DNA from: UBA1715 sp045615765
GTDB lineage: Bacteria; Bacteroidota; Bacteroidia; Bacteroidales; UBA1715
NCBI GenBank assembly: GCA_045615765.1
Contig: JAZLFM010000047.1
Span: 31,856 to 95,855 of the forward strand
Direction of reading: 5' to 3'
DNA length: 64,000 bases
Shown here: in pieces, positions 16,186-25,819 of the stretch
Layout: each line of letters begins with the position of its first letter
How positions within the stretch are numbered: position 1 is the first letter of the stretch
The notes under the pieces: model-generated
Databases searched by the model: none
What the model saw: only the letters and a program-made list of their open reading frames with translations
Told to the model about the DNA's origin: nothing
Position numbers and translations under genes: made by a program

Positions 16186-17766
16186 ATGAAAAAACGAATC
16201 GCACTATTATTGACACTGTTTCTTCCTATTCTTACAATAGGACAAAATAATAGTGTATTCAATTGCCATTCTTATCAGCCATACGATAGATATTTATATA
16301 AACAAGAAAACCGATTTCATACTACAATAAAGCCATACAATTTGCAAGATGTTAACGAAATCGTACATATAGATACTCTTTACAACAAGCCTTGTAAAAA
16401 CAAGGTTATAAATCATATTCTAAACAATAACCTTATTTCCTATAACTCAGAGGATCTTAATTTTACAATTAATCCTTCGTTTAATTTTGAACTCTCGCAA
16501 CATACAGGAGAGAACAACGACAAATTAGGCTGGATAAACGACCGTGGTATTTTCATAAAAGGAAACATAACTGACAAAGTACATTTTTACACCTGTTTTC
16601 ATGAAATTCAATCTAATTTTTCAGATTATAGAAACGACATCATCAGCAAAAATAGTTTCTTCGTACCTGGAATTGAATTTGCTCGACATTTAGGCGAGCA
16701 TAAAGATCTTGATTATGCATACGTTGAAGGCTATGCTTCATATACCCCAAATAAGATTTTCAATTTCCAGTTAGGACATGGAAAGAATTTTATAGGTGAC
16801 GGCTATCGTTCCCTGTTGCTTTCCGACAATTCATCCAATTACCCATATTTTAAAATTACTACAAACTTTAAGAATATACGATATCTACTACTGTACTCAC
16901 AACAATACTATAAACCTTATGGACGTAAAATTTTTGTTAGATATTCTGCTAAATGGAATTACACTCATTATTTAGATTGGAGTATTACGAAATGGTTTAC
17001 CATAGGACTATTTGAATCTATAATTTCTGCCAGCGATTCCACCAACACTCACACGTTCGACATTAATTACATTAACCCTTTACCTATCGTTATCCCAAGA
17101 GAAAGAGATGAAAGTTATAGAGATAATTGCATAATCGGCATTACGGGTAAAATAACGCCGTTCGTAAACCATATTTTCTATGGTCAATTCTTTGTAAATA
17201 CAAATGAATTCAAACTACAAGAGATGTTTACCAACTATTGGGGCAATAGAATTGGCTATCAATTGGGATATAAAACGTTTGATATCGCTAAAATTAAGCA
17301 TCTTGACTTTCAAACAGAATTCAATTACGTAAAACCTTTCACCTATTCCCATAATACGACTTCAGGCTCTTACACCCATGCTCAGCAAACTCTTGCACAT
17401 CCGTACGGAGCAAATTTCTACGAATCGGTTTCTTTTTTGCGTTATAATTGGAAACGAATATTCTTTGCTACCTCTTTCGATTATATTGTATATGGAGCTG
17501 ACACAGCTTCTGCAAACAATGGCAACAACATTAAGAAAACTTTTATCACAAGAAACACCGATTACCCAACTAAATATATTAATGGAGACATAAATAAAAA
17601 CATAAAAACTGACTTTTCCATCTCCTATCTTTTGAATCCTCTGTATAATATGAATATAACACTAGGAACAACATACTATTGTAAACATACATCTTCTACT
17701 AAAGAAAAGCAATTGATTTACTATATAGGATTTAGAACTAACTTAGGAAATTTTTATTACGATTAA
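16186..17766 (+). CDS. Wzi-like capsule assembly outer membrane protein
   Basis: 526 residues from the ATG at 16186; an in-frame GTG at 16159 is rejected because it would precede the signal peptide MKKRIALLLTLFLPILTIGQ. The mature part is rich in aromatic alternating strands, with PNKIFNFQLGHGKNFIGDGY and RSLLLSDNSSNYPYFKI, the hallmark of the Caps_assemb_Wzi family, and ends in YIGFRTNLGNFYYD, a beta-barrel C-terminus. It faces the polysaccharide locus and probably anchors or organises the polymer at the surface. Confidence 0.78.
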   Translation: MKKRIALLLTLFLPILTIGQNNSVFNCHSYQPYDRYLYKQENRFHTTIKPYNLQDVNEIVHIDTLYNKPCKNKVINHILNNNLISYNSEDLNFTINPSFNFELSQHTGENNDKLGWINDRGIFIKGNITDKVHFYTCFHEIQSNFSDYRNDIISKNSFFVPGIEFARHLGEHKDLDYAYVEGYASYTPNKIFNFQLGHGKNFIGDGYRSLLLSDNSSNYPYFKITTNFKNIRYLLLYSQQYYKPYGRKIFVRYSAKWNYTHYLDWSITKWFTIGLFESIISASDSTNTHTFDINYINPLPIVIPRERDESYRDNCIIGITGKITPFVNHIFYGQFFVNTNEFKLQEMFTNYWGNRIGYQLGYKTFDIAKIKHLDFQTEFNYVKPFTYSHNTTSGSYTHAQQTLAHPYGANFYESVSFLRYNWKRIFFATSFDYIVYGADTASANNGNNIKKTFITRNTDYPTKYINGDINKNIKTDFSISYLLNPLYNMNITLGTTYYCKHTSSTKEKQLIYYIGFRTNLGNFYYD

Positions 17767-17780
17767 AATTACTACCACTA

Positions 17781-17820
17781 TAAAATAAAAATGCCCACTT
17801 TGCAAGAGTGGGCATTTTTA
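17781..17820. terminator. Bidirectional terminator between Wzi-like gene and capsule locus (hairpin repeat copy 3)
   Basis: AAAAATGCCCACT-TTGCAAG-AGTGGGCATTTTT, with runs of A and T on both sides, so it can stop both converging transcripts. The stem and loop are identical to the copy at 11.7 kb, including part of the upstream bases. Confidence 0.85.
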
Positions 17821-17858
17821 TTGCTGCAACTATCTTAATTTTTGTTTTTTATACCTAT

Positions 17859-18662
17859 CTACTTTTCTGAAAAAGGATTCTTATATACTCCTATTATTTG
17901 TTTCAAAAAATACCAAAAGAACACTAAATCACAAAAATAACGTTTTGCCATGCGTTTTGGTTCACACCATATACGATAAAGCCATTCCAAAGCAAATTTC
18001 TGGAAAAACTTTGGCGCTCTCTGTACCGAACCTGCTTCAAATTCTATCGTTGCTCCAAGAGCCATCCAGATTTTTACATTCGGCATTTCATTCTTCCAAC
18101 GCATTATCCATTTCTCCTGTTTTGGAGCACCCACACCTACTAACACCACATTGGCACCACTCTCACGAATCATGCGAACAATTTCATGGTTTTCTTCATC
18201 ATTCTTCTCAAAACCAAATGATGGACTATATGCGCCAATTACCAATTGACACCCACATTTTTCATTGATTCGATTCATAGCAAGCTCTGCAATCTCTTGT
18301 TTAGGTGATCCTAGAAGAAAAATTCGAGCCTGTTGTTCTCCTATTTCTTTATTTTTTTCTGCATGATACAGGTAAAAATGTGTAAAAAAAGAACTTCCTG
18401 GTATTGGTTCAGGGAACGATTTTTTTAGCATCTTCGAGCATAGCCACAAAATCTTTGAATCACATATTACCCATTCTGCACTTTTGTAGCATTGATAGAA
18501 TTCTTCATCTTTCTGCAACTTTACCAAATGGTCTAAATTCGGAGTAATTAATACACCGTTACCTGTATCTGAAACTCCCAGGAGCTTCCTATCTAAGCCC
18601 TTTAACAACTCATTCTCTGTAATGCAAAGTGCCTCTATATTTAAAACCCTTATTTTATTCAT
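17859..18662 (-). CDS. WecG/TagA/CpsF-family glycosyltransferase
   Basis: 267 residues, GT26 family. Key parts: ITPNLDHLVKLQKDEEFYQ near residue 40, the CDSK segment, FLLGSPKQEIAELA, and VLVGVGAPKQEKWI, whose G-PKQE-W pattern is diagnostic. The C-terminal basic amphipathic region (RMAKRYFCDLVFFWYFLKQ) suits membrane attachment. Family members add N-acetylmannosamine or a related sugar to an undecaprenyl-linked GlcNAc. It is last in the locus and overlaps the acyltransferase by four bases. Confidence 0.9.
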   Translation of the reverse strand: MNKIRVLNIEALCITENELLKGLDRKLLGVSDTGNGVLITPNLDHLVKLQKDEEFYQCYKSAEWVICDSKILWLCSKMLKKSFPEPIPGSSFFTHFYLYHAEKNKEIGEQQARIFLLGSPKQEIAELAMNRINEKCGCQLVIGAYSPSFGFEKNDEENHEIVRMIRESGANVVLVGVGAPKQEKWIMRWKNEMPNVKIWMALGATIEFEAGSVQRAPKFFQKFALEWLYRIWCEPKRMAKRYFCDLVFFWYFLKQIIGVYKNPFSEK

Positions 18663-19680
18663 TTCCTATAAATCGTCCTTTTCAATAACCAACTATACAA
18701 CCAAGCAATTACATAAGCAATTACGAATGTCATAACAATCCATAATGGAAGAAAAAGAACTTCTTTCAACAAATAGCCCATCACGACATACACCAACAAA
18801 TGTACTAGGTATAATTCATATCCAAAGCCACTTGCCCACATAAAGAAATTCTTTATACAAGCAAGACATTCGAAAGAGCAACTAACCTTATATACAATCA
18901 ACAAACAAGATAGATATGCAACTAAAGAAGGAATATCATTATACAATTTCAGTATGCCCCCTTTCCATCCCATAAAGCCAGTCAAGCCCATGCCAACTAC
19001 CGCACCAACTAACAACCAAATCCATTTCACTCGGTTGATGTCGAAACATTCAGATTTTTCAACATATATCTGCGCCAACCACATTCCCAATACAAACTCC
19101 CACAAATACTGAAGAAAACAACTACCCCAAGGTCTCATGTCCTCATACCCCAGCAATCCAACCACCGTTGCCCATCCAATGCTAATCAATCCGCTAATCA
19201 ATAGCCCATAACCGCTGACCGAGGAATTACCCCCCCGACTCGTGCTATTCGCACTATCAAAGGCCAGCAGATATAGAACTGAATAATCGTGCTGATAAAC
19301 CAGAAAGGATAGCAAAGACTCACATCCAACTCAGCGTCAAACATCTTGTACAGCAACAGGTGACTCAACCCCTCACACCATAAAAAACTGCCACTCGATG
19401 CCAGAAACCATAGCACCCATGCCATCACCATAATAGCATATGGCCAATACACCTTACCGAATCTCTTTTTCAGGAACTCACCATACCCCACCGGTTTACG
19501 CAGATAACTCAGATACAAACCGAACCCACTCACCAGAATAAACACATGTACACCAGCACCTCCAAAAGCTACAACTTTATTTAATACACCAGAAAGACAT
19601 CCTTGCACCAAGTGCATCAACGCAATAGTAAAGATGGAAAATCCACGGAGGTAATCTATTAGTTCTAGTTTCTTATGCAT
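18659..19680 (-). pseudogene. Acyltransferase 3 family protein, frameshifted at a G7 tract (phase-OFF)
   Basis: A membrane O-acyltransferase in two frames. The N-terminal frame starts MHKKLELIDYLRGFSIFTIA and has HLVQG and SGFGLYLSY; it ends soon after GGVIPRSAVMGY. The C-terminal frame carries the remaining helices from SGYGLLISGLISIGW to LYSWLLKRTIYRK. The break is at seven G (19236-19230 on the minus strand). The gene is 1022 bases; one more G gives 1023 and a 340-residue protein. It probably acetylates the polysaccharide when in frame. Confidence 0.85.
19230..19236. repeat. Poly-G tract (G7 on coding strand) inside acyltransferase gene
   Basis: GTC-GGGGGGG-TAATTCC on the minus strand. 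In-frame lengths are G5 or G8. Confidence 0.9.
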
Positions 19681-20701
19681 ATTTATTCTTTCTTATTGCT
19701 TTAATTCTATTAACAACAATAGAATAGATAAAAAAAAACAGAATAATAACTAATGCTTCATATTTTATCAACGAACCTATGGATACAACATGAGCAAAAA
19801 TAATCACAAAGGCATAATGAACATAATATATATTTGTAGAATGTTTTTTCCCTAGATCTTCCAAAAGACCGGCTCCTGCATTCTTATTTTTAAGGCACAA
19901 GGAAAACAGACACACCGATACAGGAATTGTACAAAGTACAATATTACCATTTGCTTCAGGAATGCCAATATGGCGAAGAAATAAACTCTCTATATATAAA
20001 AGCGTGATTGATATAATAAGAATTACTCCTAGATGTCTAATCTCACATACAATACCATTATGTTTTTTCAGTAACATTCCTATACCTAAACATGGCAGTC
20101 CCACAGTAACAACATTTCTTGAGAATGATTGCTGTAAATCGGTAGGTAAGCCTAAAACAAAACCATATTTCCCTAATATCAAATTAAGAAATAATCCTAT
20201 TGGTATAAGAATATAAAAGATGGATTCTCCATATCTAAAATTCTTTAAAACTAGCAATACTACGAGTGCTTGAACATAAGCATTAAGGTACCAAGCCTGA
20301 TAAACTAATTTTCCTCCAAATACAAATACGCTTGCCCAATAACTTATTTTCAGCATATCTTTATCAAAAAAACCATTGAAAAGATAGATACAGAAATACA
20401 AAAGCAAATACAAAGTATTAATTATAATAATTATTTTTACTAACTTGATGATGTTTTCTTTTGTTTTTTGAGTATTAAACCATACATCATCTTCGAAAGT
20501 GAAATATCCTGTTATCATAAAAAAAATTGGAACCGCTAATCTGCACAAAGGCATACAGTACTCTTTCCCAATAAGATTACTATGAATGATAACTATAGCC
20601 GAAGCACAAATTAACCGAAGTGACCATAAAGAAGGAACATTTTGTTTGCCCTCATTTGTTATTAATTGTGCTTTGTTTGTAGAGTCTTTCATTATCGACA
20701 T
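19673..20701 (-). CDS. Acyltransferase 3 family membrane protein
   Basis: 342 residues with about ten hydrophobic helices. The start region has SLRLICASAIVIIHSN and later CRLAVPIFFMITGYF, the histidine and FF-TGYF patterns of Acyl_transf_3/OafA-like O-acetyltransferases. It is intact, unlike the paralogue after it, with which it overlaps by eight bases. Its start lies in the stop of the preceding glycosyltransferase (TAATG). Probable role: acetylation or succinylation of the repeat unit at the membrane. Confidence 0.82.
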   Translation of the reverse strand: MSIMKDSTNKAQLITNEGKQNVPSLWSLRLICASAIVIIHSNLIGKEYCMPLCRLAVPIFFMITGYFTFEDDVWFNTQKTKENIIKLVKIIIIINTLYLLLYFCIYLFNGFFDKDMLKISYWASVFVFGGKLVYQAWYLNAYVQALVVLLVLKNFRYGESIFYILIPIGLFLNLILGKYGFVLGLPTDLQQSFSRNVVTVGLPCLGIGMLLKKHNGIVCEIRHLGVILIISITLLYIESLFLRHIGIPEANGNIVLCTIPVSVCLFSLCLKNKNAGAGLLEDLGKKHSTNIYYVHYAFVIIFAHVVSIGSLIKYEALVIILFFFIYSIVVNRIKAIRKNKYA

Positions 20702-21753
20702 TACGATTCTCTTACGAAGGAAGTTAGCAAATTCAACAATTTCTTAGCACTAATATCCCAACCATATCTATCGAGAACAAGTTTTGCATCACAGACCTCA
20801 CGACAGAGCACCTCATCCAAATCAATATCAGTATCGTATGCATCAATGTAATAGGCACTTCCTTGGTAGATCTCTGGCAAACATGTAGTATTTGCTACTA
20901 CGACCTTAGCCCCATGACACAGTGCTTCCATTGGTGGTATTCCAAAACCCTCATGGATGCTTGGAAATATAAAGGCTTTGCAATTTGCATACAATGCCAC
21001 AATCTCTGAATCAGATAGAAAACCCAAATAATGAACATTGGGCGTGTTATCGATATCAATACTGCTATTTTTTACACGAACACCACTTAACACAAATGTG
21101 TCGTTAGGATGTTTTTTAGCATAATCTACTACCCATTTGGTATTTTTGTTGTAATTGATATTTCCTAATGTGAAATAGAAATTCCCCTTCTTGAGATTGA
21201 ATCGTTCCAAAACAGTTCCATCAGCCACCATACCTTTCATGTGCTGCCATCCATTGCTAACGACATTCACGCGACTTGGCTCTATACCATAAGTATCAAT
21301 AAGGCTATACTTTGAGAAATACGATACTGTCAGAATCGGATATTTAGTATGTTTCGTTGCTTGCCAATACACCAATTGATGCCATGCGACAGACAACTTA
21401 CCATGAAGAGTTTTGAAATATTCAGGATGTGTCTTGTAGGCTGCATCATGAATACAAATAATGCCAGGATGAAGAAGAGGCTGGCTGTTGCATAGATTCA
21501 CAGTCGTATAACTATGCTTCTTTGCAAACATAGGCAGATCCCATTGTTCCCATATCAAACCGCTATGAGGTCCCATCTCTATCACCTCAAAGTTATTGTA
21601 TGCTGGTACGTCTGTAGTTCCTTTTGGAACGGCAACTGTCAAAAGTCCCTTAGGTGCTATATTGTCCAATTCGAGCATTAACTCTCTTGCGAACCTATGT
21701 ACGCCTGTCGTTTTCTGAGAATACAGCAAGCCGTTTAATAATAATTTATTCAT
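20701..21753 (-). CDS. Family 4 glycosyltransferase
   Basis: 350 residues from MNKLLLNGLLYSQKTTGVHR; the longer frame starting at 21855 runs back into the upstream gene and is rejected. GT-B fold with the donor-site pattern ALYANCKAFIFPSIHEGFGI followed by PPMEALCHGAKVVVANT and LPEIYQGSAYYID, where EGFG and the later E bind the nucleotide sugar. It resembles mannosyltransferases of the GT4 family. It overlaps the previous gene by eight bases. Confidence 0.9.
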   Translation of the reverse strand: MNKLLLNGLLYSQKTTGVHRFARELMLELDNIAPKGLLTVAVPKGTTDVPAYNNFEVIEMGPHSGLIWEQWDLPMFAKKHSYTTVNLCNSQPLLHPGIICIHDAAYKTHPEYFKTLHGKLSVAWHQLVYWQATKHTKYPILTVSYFSKYSLIDTYGIEPSRVNVVSNGWQHMKGMVADGTVLERFNLKKGNFYFTLGNINYNKNTKWVVDYAKKHPNDTFVLSGVRVKNSSIDIDNTPNVHYLGFLSDSEIVALYANCKAFIFPSIHEGFGIPPMEALCHGAKVVVANTTCLPEIYQGSAYYIDAYDTDIDLDEVLCREVCDAKLVLDRYGWDISAKKLLNLLTSFVRES

Positions 21754-22660
21754 TATTGTTTCTTTTGTCGTTGATAAATTTTTTGTTTTGAAGCATACCC
21801 CATACTTTTTTTGCATGAAGTAGTTTAGATACTCCAATAAACGGGTTTGAACCATTTTTTAAGATTACCCATAGAACATGAAAAATATATCCGAAACCAT
21901 ATTGGTAAGCACCTCCAATGTAATAAAGGACTGACATTTGATATTTCCCATACCCATATTTTTTCAAAACTTTATTAGTACGTATTACAGATTGTAGTCT
22001 TGATTCAAGACGATCCTTAGACAAAGTATTAGTAATGCTACCTTTTGCTACAGTAATCACATATAACGGGTCAGACTCACAGAGGACTTTATTTGACTTG
22101 CAGGCTATCATAGCATTAAACATCAAGTCGTTAGCTGCAATGATTTCTTCGTACCATATATTGTTATTAAGTACGAAATCTCTATTTACCATTTTGCTCC
22201 ATGGAGCCAAGAATCTACATTTAATTTCTTTGGCATCTCTTGTTTTTTCATACCGACTAAATAATTCGTTTATGTGTTCAGCACGATAGGCAGGCTCCAA
22301 TGTATCACTATAACAACTCTCTACATTGAAGTAAACGACATCCGCATCTGTATCTTGGTATTTATCTACAAGTCTTTCAAAATTTCCCGTATAGAAATCA
22401 TCAGAATCAGCAAAAAGTAACCATTTACCAATTGCTTTTTTTATTCCCGTATTCCTAGCACCTCCTGCATAAACACCTTCATTTTGATATAACTCAAAAT
22501 TATAGTGTTTTTTATAAGAGCATACTGTATTTAATTCATCTGTTGAACTACCATCGTCAACAACAACAACTTGAATTGTTTCCAAGTTTGGTATACTATC
22601 CAACAATCTTTTCAATAGGAGTGATGAATTTTTATGAGGAATAATAATTGAATACTTCAT
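21746..22660 (-). CDS. Family 2 glycosyltransferase
   Basis: 304 residues, GT-A fold. It has SIIIPHKNSSLLLKRLLDSI, VVVDDGSSTDE, GGARNTGIKKAIGKWLLFAD followed by SDDF, where the last aspartates are the DXD-like metal site. The rest is a variable acceptor domain. It overlaps the neighbours on both sides by four to eight bases in the polysaccharide operon. The sugar is not predictable. Confidence 0.9.
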   Translation of the reverse strand: MKYSIIIPHKNSSLLLKRLLDSIPNLETIQVVVVDDGSSTDELNTVCSYKKHYNFELYQNEGVYAGGARNTGIKKAIGKWLLFADSDDFYTGNFERLVDKYQDTDADVVYFNVESCYSDTLEPAYRAEHINELFSRYEKTRDAKEIKCRFLAPWSKMVNRDFVLNNNIWYEEIIAANDLMFNAMIACKSNKVLCESDPLYVITVAKGSITNTLSKDRLESRLQSVIRTNKVLKKYGYGKYQMSVLYYIGGAYQYGFGYIFHVLWVILKNGSNPFIGVSKLLHAKKVWGMLQNKKFINDKRNNNE

Positions 22661-23553
22661 ATAGTTTTTTTGTTTGGATATTCAATTTTAGGAGAAAAAA
22701 AGAAATAAGATTTATATACCCTTAATAACAATCTCATTCTATAAAAGTCTAATTTTAATAACGATTTTACAAATAGGTTCAATTGATAAATATATTCAAT
22801 CACCACACTTTTTTTCTTTTCATATTTCCGTCTATTACAAATAGTATTCCTCAACTGGTAGTAGTAATTTTTTAGTCTTTGAGAACTCTTTTCTGTCATA
22901 AAATTCAAAACTTCTTGTTGTTTCCTTTTATGAATAACTTTACTATCCCACACCAAATAAGAGTCATATTTTTCAGATATACGTTGAGTATACTCCATAT
23001 CATCTCCCCAAATAAAATATTCTTTTATAGGAAGACCCAACTCAAATGCATGTTTTAAAGGAAAAAGTATAGACACAAATGTTGCGGATTTTACTTGAAT
23101 CATTTTATCATCAATTCTTTTCATCCAAGACGAATATGACCCATTTTTTTGTCTATCATCAACTTCTGGAACATTCATCAAGTTTCCATCCGTTCCAAAG
23201 ACGCGACTACACAAAAAGCCGATTTCTTCTTCTCTTTCGGCAACATCCACTAGACATTTCAAAGCATTAGCAGAACACTCAACATCATCATCCATCAACC
23301 AACAATATTCATAGCCTTGCTCCGCAAAGAATTTTATTCCTGTAAAAAAACCACCTGCACCTCCTAGATTTTCTTGTGTAATGTACAACAAATCCTCTTG
23401 TTGTTTTAACCAATCTTCTGTTCCATCTGTAGAGCCATTATTCACAATCAAAATATCAAAATCTTTATAAACTTGATTCCTTAAAGATTTTATCTCTTCT
23501 TTTAATAACTCCAATCTATTATACGTAACAACTAATATTCCAACTTTCTTCAT
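22657..23553 (-). CDS. Family 2 glycosyltransferase (rhamnosyl/galactofuranosyl type)
   Basis: 298 residues. VGILVVTYNRLELLKEEIKS, IVNNGSTDGTEDWL, NLGGAGGFFTGIKF, WLMDDDVE and IWGDDMEYTQRI match the GT2 subgroup that includes rhamnosyl- and galactofuranosyltransferases (GlfT-like, with DDD metal site and WGDD). Since glf is in the same operon, galactofuranose is a reasonable but unproved donor. It overlaps the next gene by four bases. Confidence 0.88.
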   Translation of the reverse strand: MKKVGILVVTYNRLELLKEEIKSLRNQVYKDFDILIVNNGSTDGTEDWLKQQEDLLYITQENLGGAGGFFTGIKFFAEQGYEYCWLMDDDVECSANALKCLVDVAEREEEIGFLCSRVFGTDGNLMNVPEVDDRQKNGSYSSWMKRIDDKMIQVKSATFVSILFPLKHAFELGLPIKEYFIWGDDMEYTQRISEKYDSYLVWDSKVIHKRKQQEVLNFMTEKSSQRLKNYYYQLRNTICNRRKYEKKKSVVIEYIYQLNLFVKSLLKLDFYRMRLLLRVYKSYFFFSPKIEYPNKKTI

Positions 23554-23556
23554 ATA

Positions 23557-24783
23557 CTAAAATTTAAACAAAGGATTATAACTGCCTATTGTACTACCCA
23601 TATCCCAAATGAACATCTGTCCCTCAAACAAGAACAAACCTTTTGTAACATGATAAGCGAAAACATAAAGCATCATATAAACAACTATCATACGAAAACT
23701 TAATCGAGACACTCGATTTTTCATACATTGCAATACATGTATTTTCTTATACAATAAATAAACAAATAAAATTGGCCACATTGCATAAAATGGCACGACC
23801 AAACGACGCAACAGTTGCACATTCATAAATAACTGTAACCCTACAATTCCATATACAATTAAGTTATACATTGCTATCATTGTCTGTTTCCTTTGCGAAT
23901 CGGACTCTCTCTGTATTGCACAATAAGAAAAGGCTACTAGGGAAATATCAAATATTCCCATAGCTACGCAAGACAAAATACTTTGGGAATAGATTTCATC
24001 TACTGCATTCTGTCCGAACCAACTCAAACTATTTTCTGTATATACGGAAAATGCTGTTCCTGCAAACATACCAACTAAATACTCACTTATAAAATTAGAG
24101 ATAAAATCTAAAAAAGATAATTTTGACACAAATGCAAATAAGACATATAAACAACAAGAAACATATGGCGAAAAAGCTTTTTTAGGATATACACAGAAGA
24201 AAATAATAATTTGCAAAACAAAAGCAACTGTATGAAACATTGTCGCAATAGCACTCAAAAAAATAAAAGCACTCCATTTCCTATCCAAACAATAAACAAT
24301 AGAGACAAGAGAAAAAGAAAATGCAACATATTGTCTTATAAAATTTTCTGAATAATAAAATTGAGAAACAACTAGCAGTGGCAACAAGTAACATGCATAA
24401 TTTGGAAGACGCCGAACAAGAAACAACAAAGCAACAATAAATAAAAAGTCATAAACAACAAATGCACCATAAAATTCAACATGCATTAGTCTCAAGATAC
24501 CATTAAGATAAGTAAATAGCAACTCATTTCTTACCTCATATCCTTTATATACATACACATAGACAAGGTAATCGATACCACGTAAATACCGTAAACCTTC
24601 TATTAAAGAATAAGAGAGAACTAAAGGTACACATGATCTCCAATACAATTTCAACGAAAGGTTTGATTTTTCCACTTTTTGTATCTTTTTACCTGTCCAA
24701 AAGGAAAGACACAATAAATACAAATACAATATGACAAAATCAACCTTTACTCCCGATGCACCTAACTCAAAAATATTATACAT
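23557..24783 (-). CDS. EpsG-family membrane protein, likely Wzy-type polymerase
   Basis: 408 residues with about ten to twelve hydrophobic helices. LRGIDYLVYVYVYKGYEVR followed by ELLF, and a later NFIRQYVAFSFSL, correspond to the R-x-x-D-Y and (N)xxRQ features of EpsG/Wzy proteins. It is the only candidate polymerase in the locus. It would join the lipid-linked repeat units on the periplasmic side after flipping. Confidence 0.8.
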   Translation of the reverse strand: MYNIFELGASGVKVDFVILYLYLLCLSFWTGKKIQKVEKSNLSLKLYWRSCVPLVLSYSLIEGLRYLRGIDYLVYVYVYKGYEVRNELLFTYLNGILRLMHVEFYGAFVVYDFLFIVALLFLVRRLPNYACYLLPLLVVSQFYYSENFIRQYVAFSFSLVSIVYCLDRKWSAFIFLSAIATMFHTVAFVLQIIIFFCVYPKKAFSPYVSCCLYVLFAFVSKLSFLDFISNFISEYLVGMFAGTAFSVYTENSLSWFGQNAVDEIYSQSILSCVAMGIFDISLVAFSYCAIQRESDSQRKQTMIAMYNLIVYGIVGLQLFMNVQLLRRLVVPFYAMWPILFVYLLYKKIHVLQCMKNRVSRLSFRMIVVYMMLYVFAYHVTKGLFLFEGQMFIWDMGSTIGSYNPLFKF

Positions 24784-24784
24784 A

Positions 24785-25816
24785 CTAACCTACAAAATTT
24801 AGCATACAATCTAAACTTTTAACAATAATCATATATATACTATTACGATTATATGAACTTCTCCAGTATCTTACATAACGAAACATTTTACATTTTCTAA
24901 CTTCCTGTCCTATCTTTTCATACAAATTAGAGTCATAATTTTTAAGTCTTTTATCAAATTCAATCATTTTATTCCTATTGTTTTCTGAGCTAAATCTTAA
25001 AAGATATGCAGTATAAACAGCTCTTATTCTATGATTAAGCCTAATGTCAAGATAATTAACAGAATCATCAGGAACATTTTCATATAAATTATGCCTTTGC
25101 TCCATCATTACATACAAACCATCTAACTCCATCCAAAAGTTTTTATCCCACACACAAGGATCTACAGTTTGTCCATCTCTTCCTACAAGATAATTATATA
25201 CAACACGATTAAAATATGTGATTTTTTTACATGTTGACATCGGCAAAAAAAGCCACTCCTGATCTGTATATGAAATCCCTTCTGTTTGTTTATAATTTAT
25301 TGATCTCAAATTATCTGTCAAATAGCAAACACAATGCATCCAAATATTATCCGCAACATTTAAAAACTCTTTCATTGAAACAATATCAAGTGGAGGCAAA
25401 TCAAACGATATGGTTGAGAGTATTTTCTTCTTATCTGTCACTTTTACCATATCTGATATAATACAATCGGCTTCAGTGGTCAAGAGGAAAGTCAAGAAAG
25501 ATTTAAAATTCATTGTATCAAACCAATCATCAGCATCCAGCACCTTGATATACTTACCAGTAGCTTCCTTTAGACCTCGATTTATACAAGAACCGTAATT
25601 CCCATTTTCTTTATCAATCACCCTAAATGTATCTGGGTATTTATCTTGATAAACATGAGCAATCTCACTAGATCTATCCTTTGCCCCATCAATAACGACA
25701 AGAACTTCAAGGCGCTTCAGCAACTCTTGATCATTAATTATAAGAGAAGTAAGACATTTATCGAGATACTTCTCCATGTTGTACGTTGGGACAACAATTG
25801 TAAGAATCTTTTCCAT
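24785..25816 (-). CDS. Family 2 glycosyltransferase
   Basis: 343 residues. LTIVVPTYNMEKYLDKCLTS, VVIDGAKDRSSEIA, NGNYGSCINRGLKEATGKYI followed by KVLDADDWFD form a GT-A domain with the DADD metal site. The C-terminal 200 residues are an unassigned acceptor domain. It lies two bases from the EpsG gene and four from glf in one direction. Confidence 0.9.
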   Translation of the reverse strand: MEKILTIVVPTYNMEKYLDKCLTSLIINDQELLKRLEVLVVIDGAKDRSSEIAHVYQDKYPDTFRVIDKENGNYGSCINRGLKEATGKYIKVLDADDWFDTMNFKSFLTFLLTTEADCIISDMVKVTDKKKILSTISFDLPPLDIVSMKEFLNVADNIWMHCVCYLTDNLRSINYKQTEGISYTDQEWLFLPMSTCKKITYFNRVVYNYLVGRDGQTVDPCVWDKNFWMELDGLYVMMEQRHNLYENVPDDSVNYLDIRLNHRIRAVYTAYLLRFSSENNRNKMIEFDKRLKNYDSNLYEKIGQEVRKCKMFRYVRYWRSSYNRNSIYMIIVKSLDCMLNFVG

Positions 25817-25819
25817 TAA

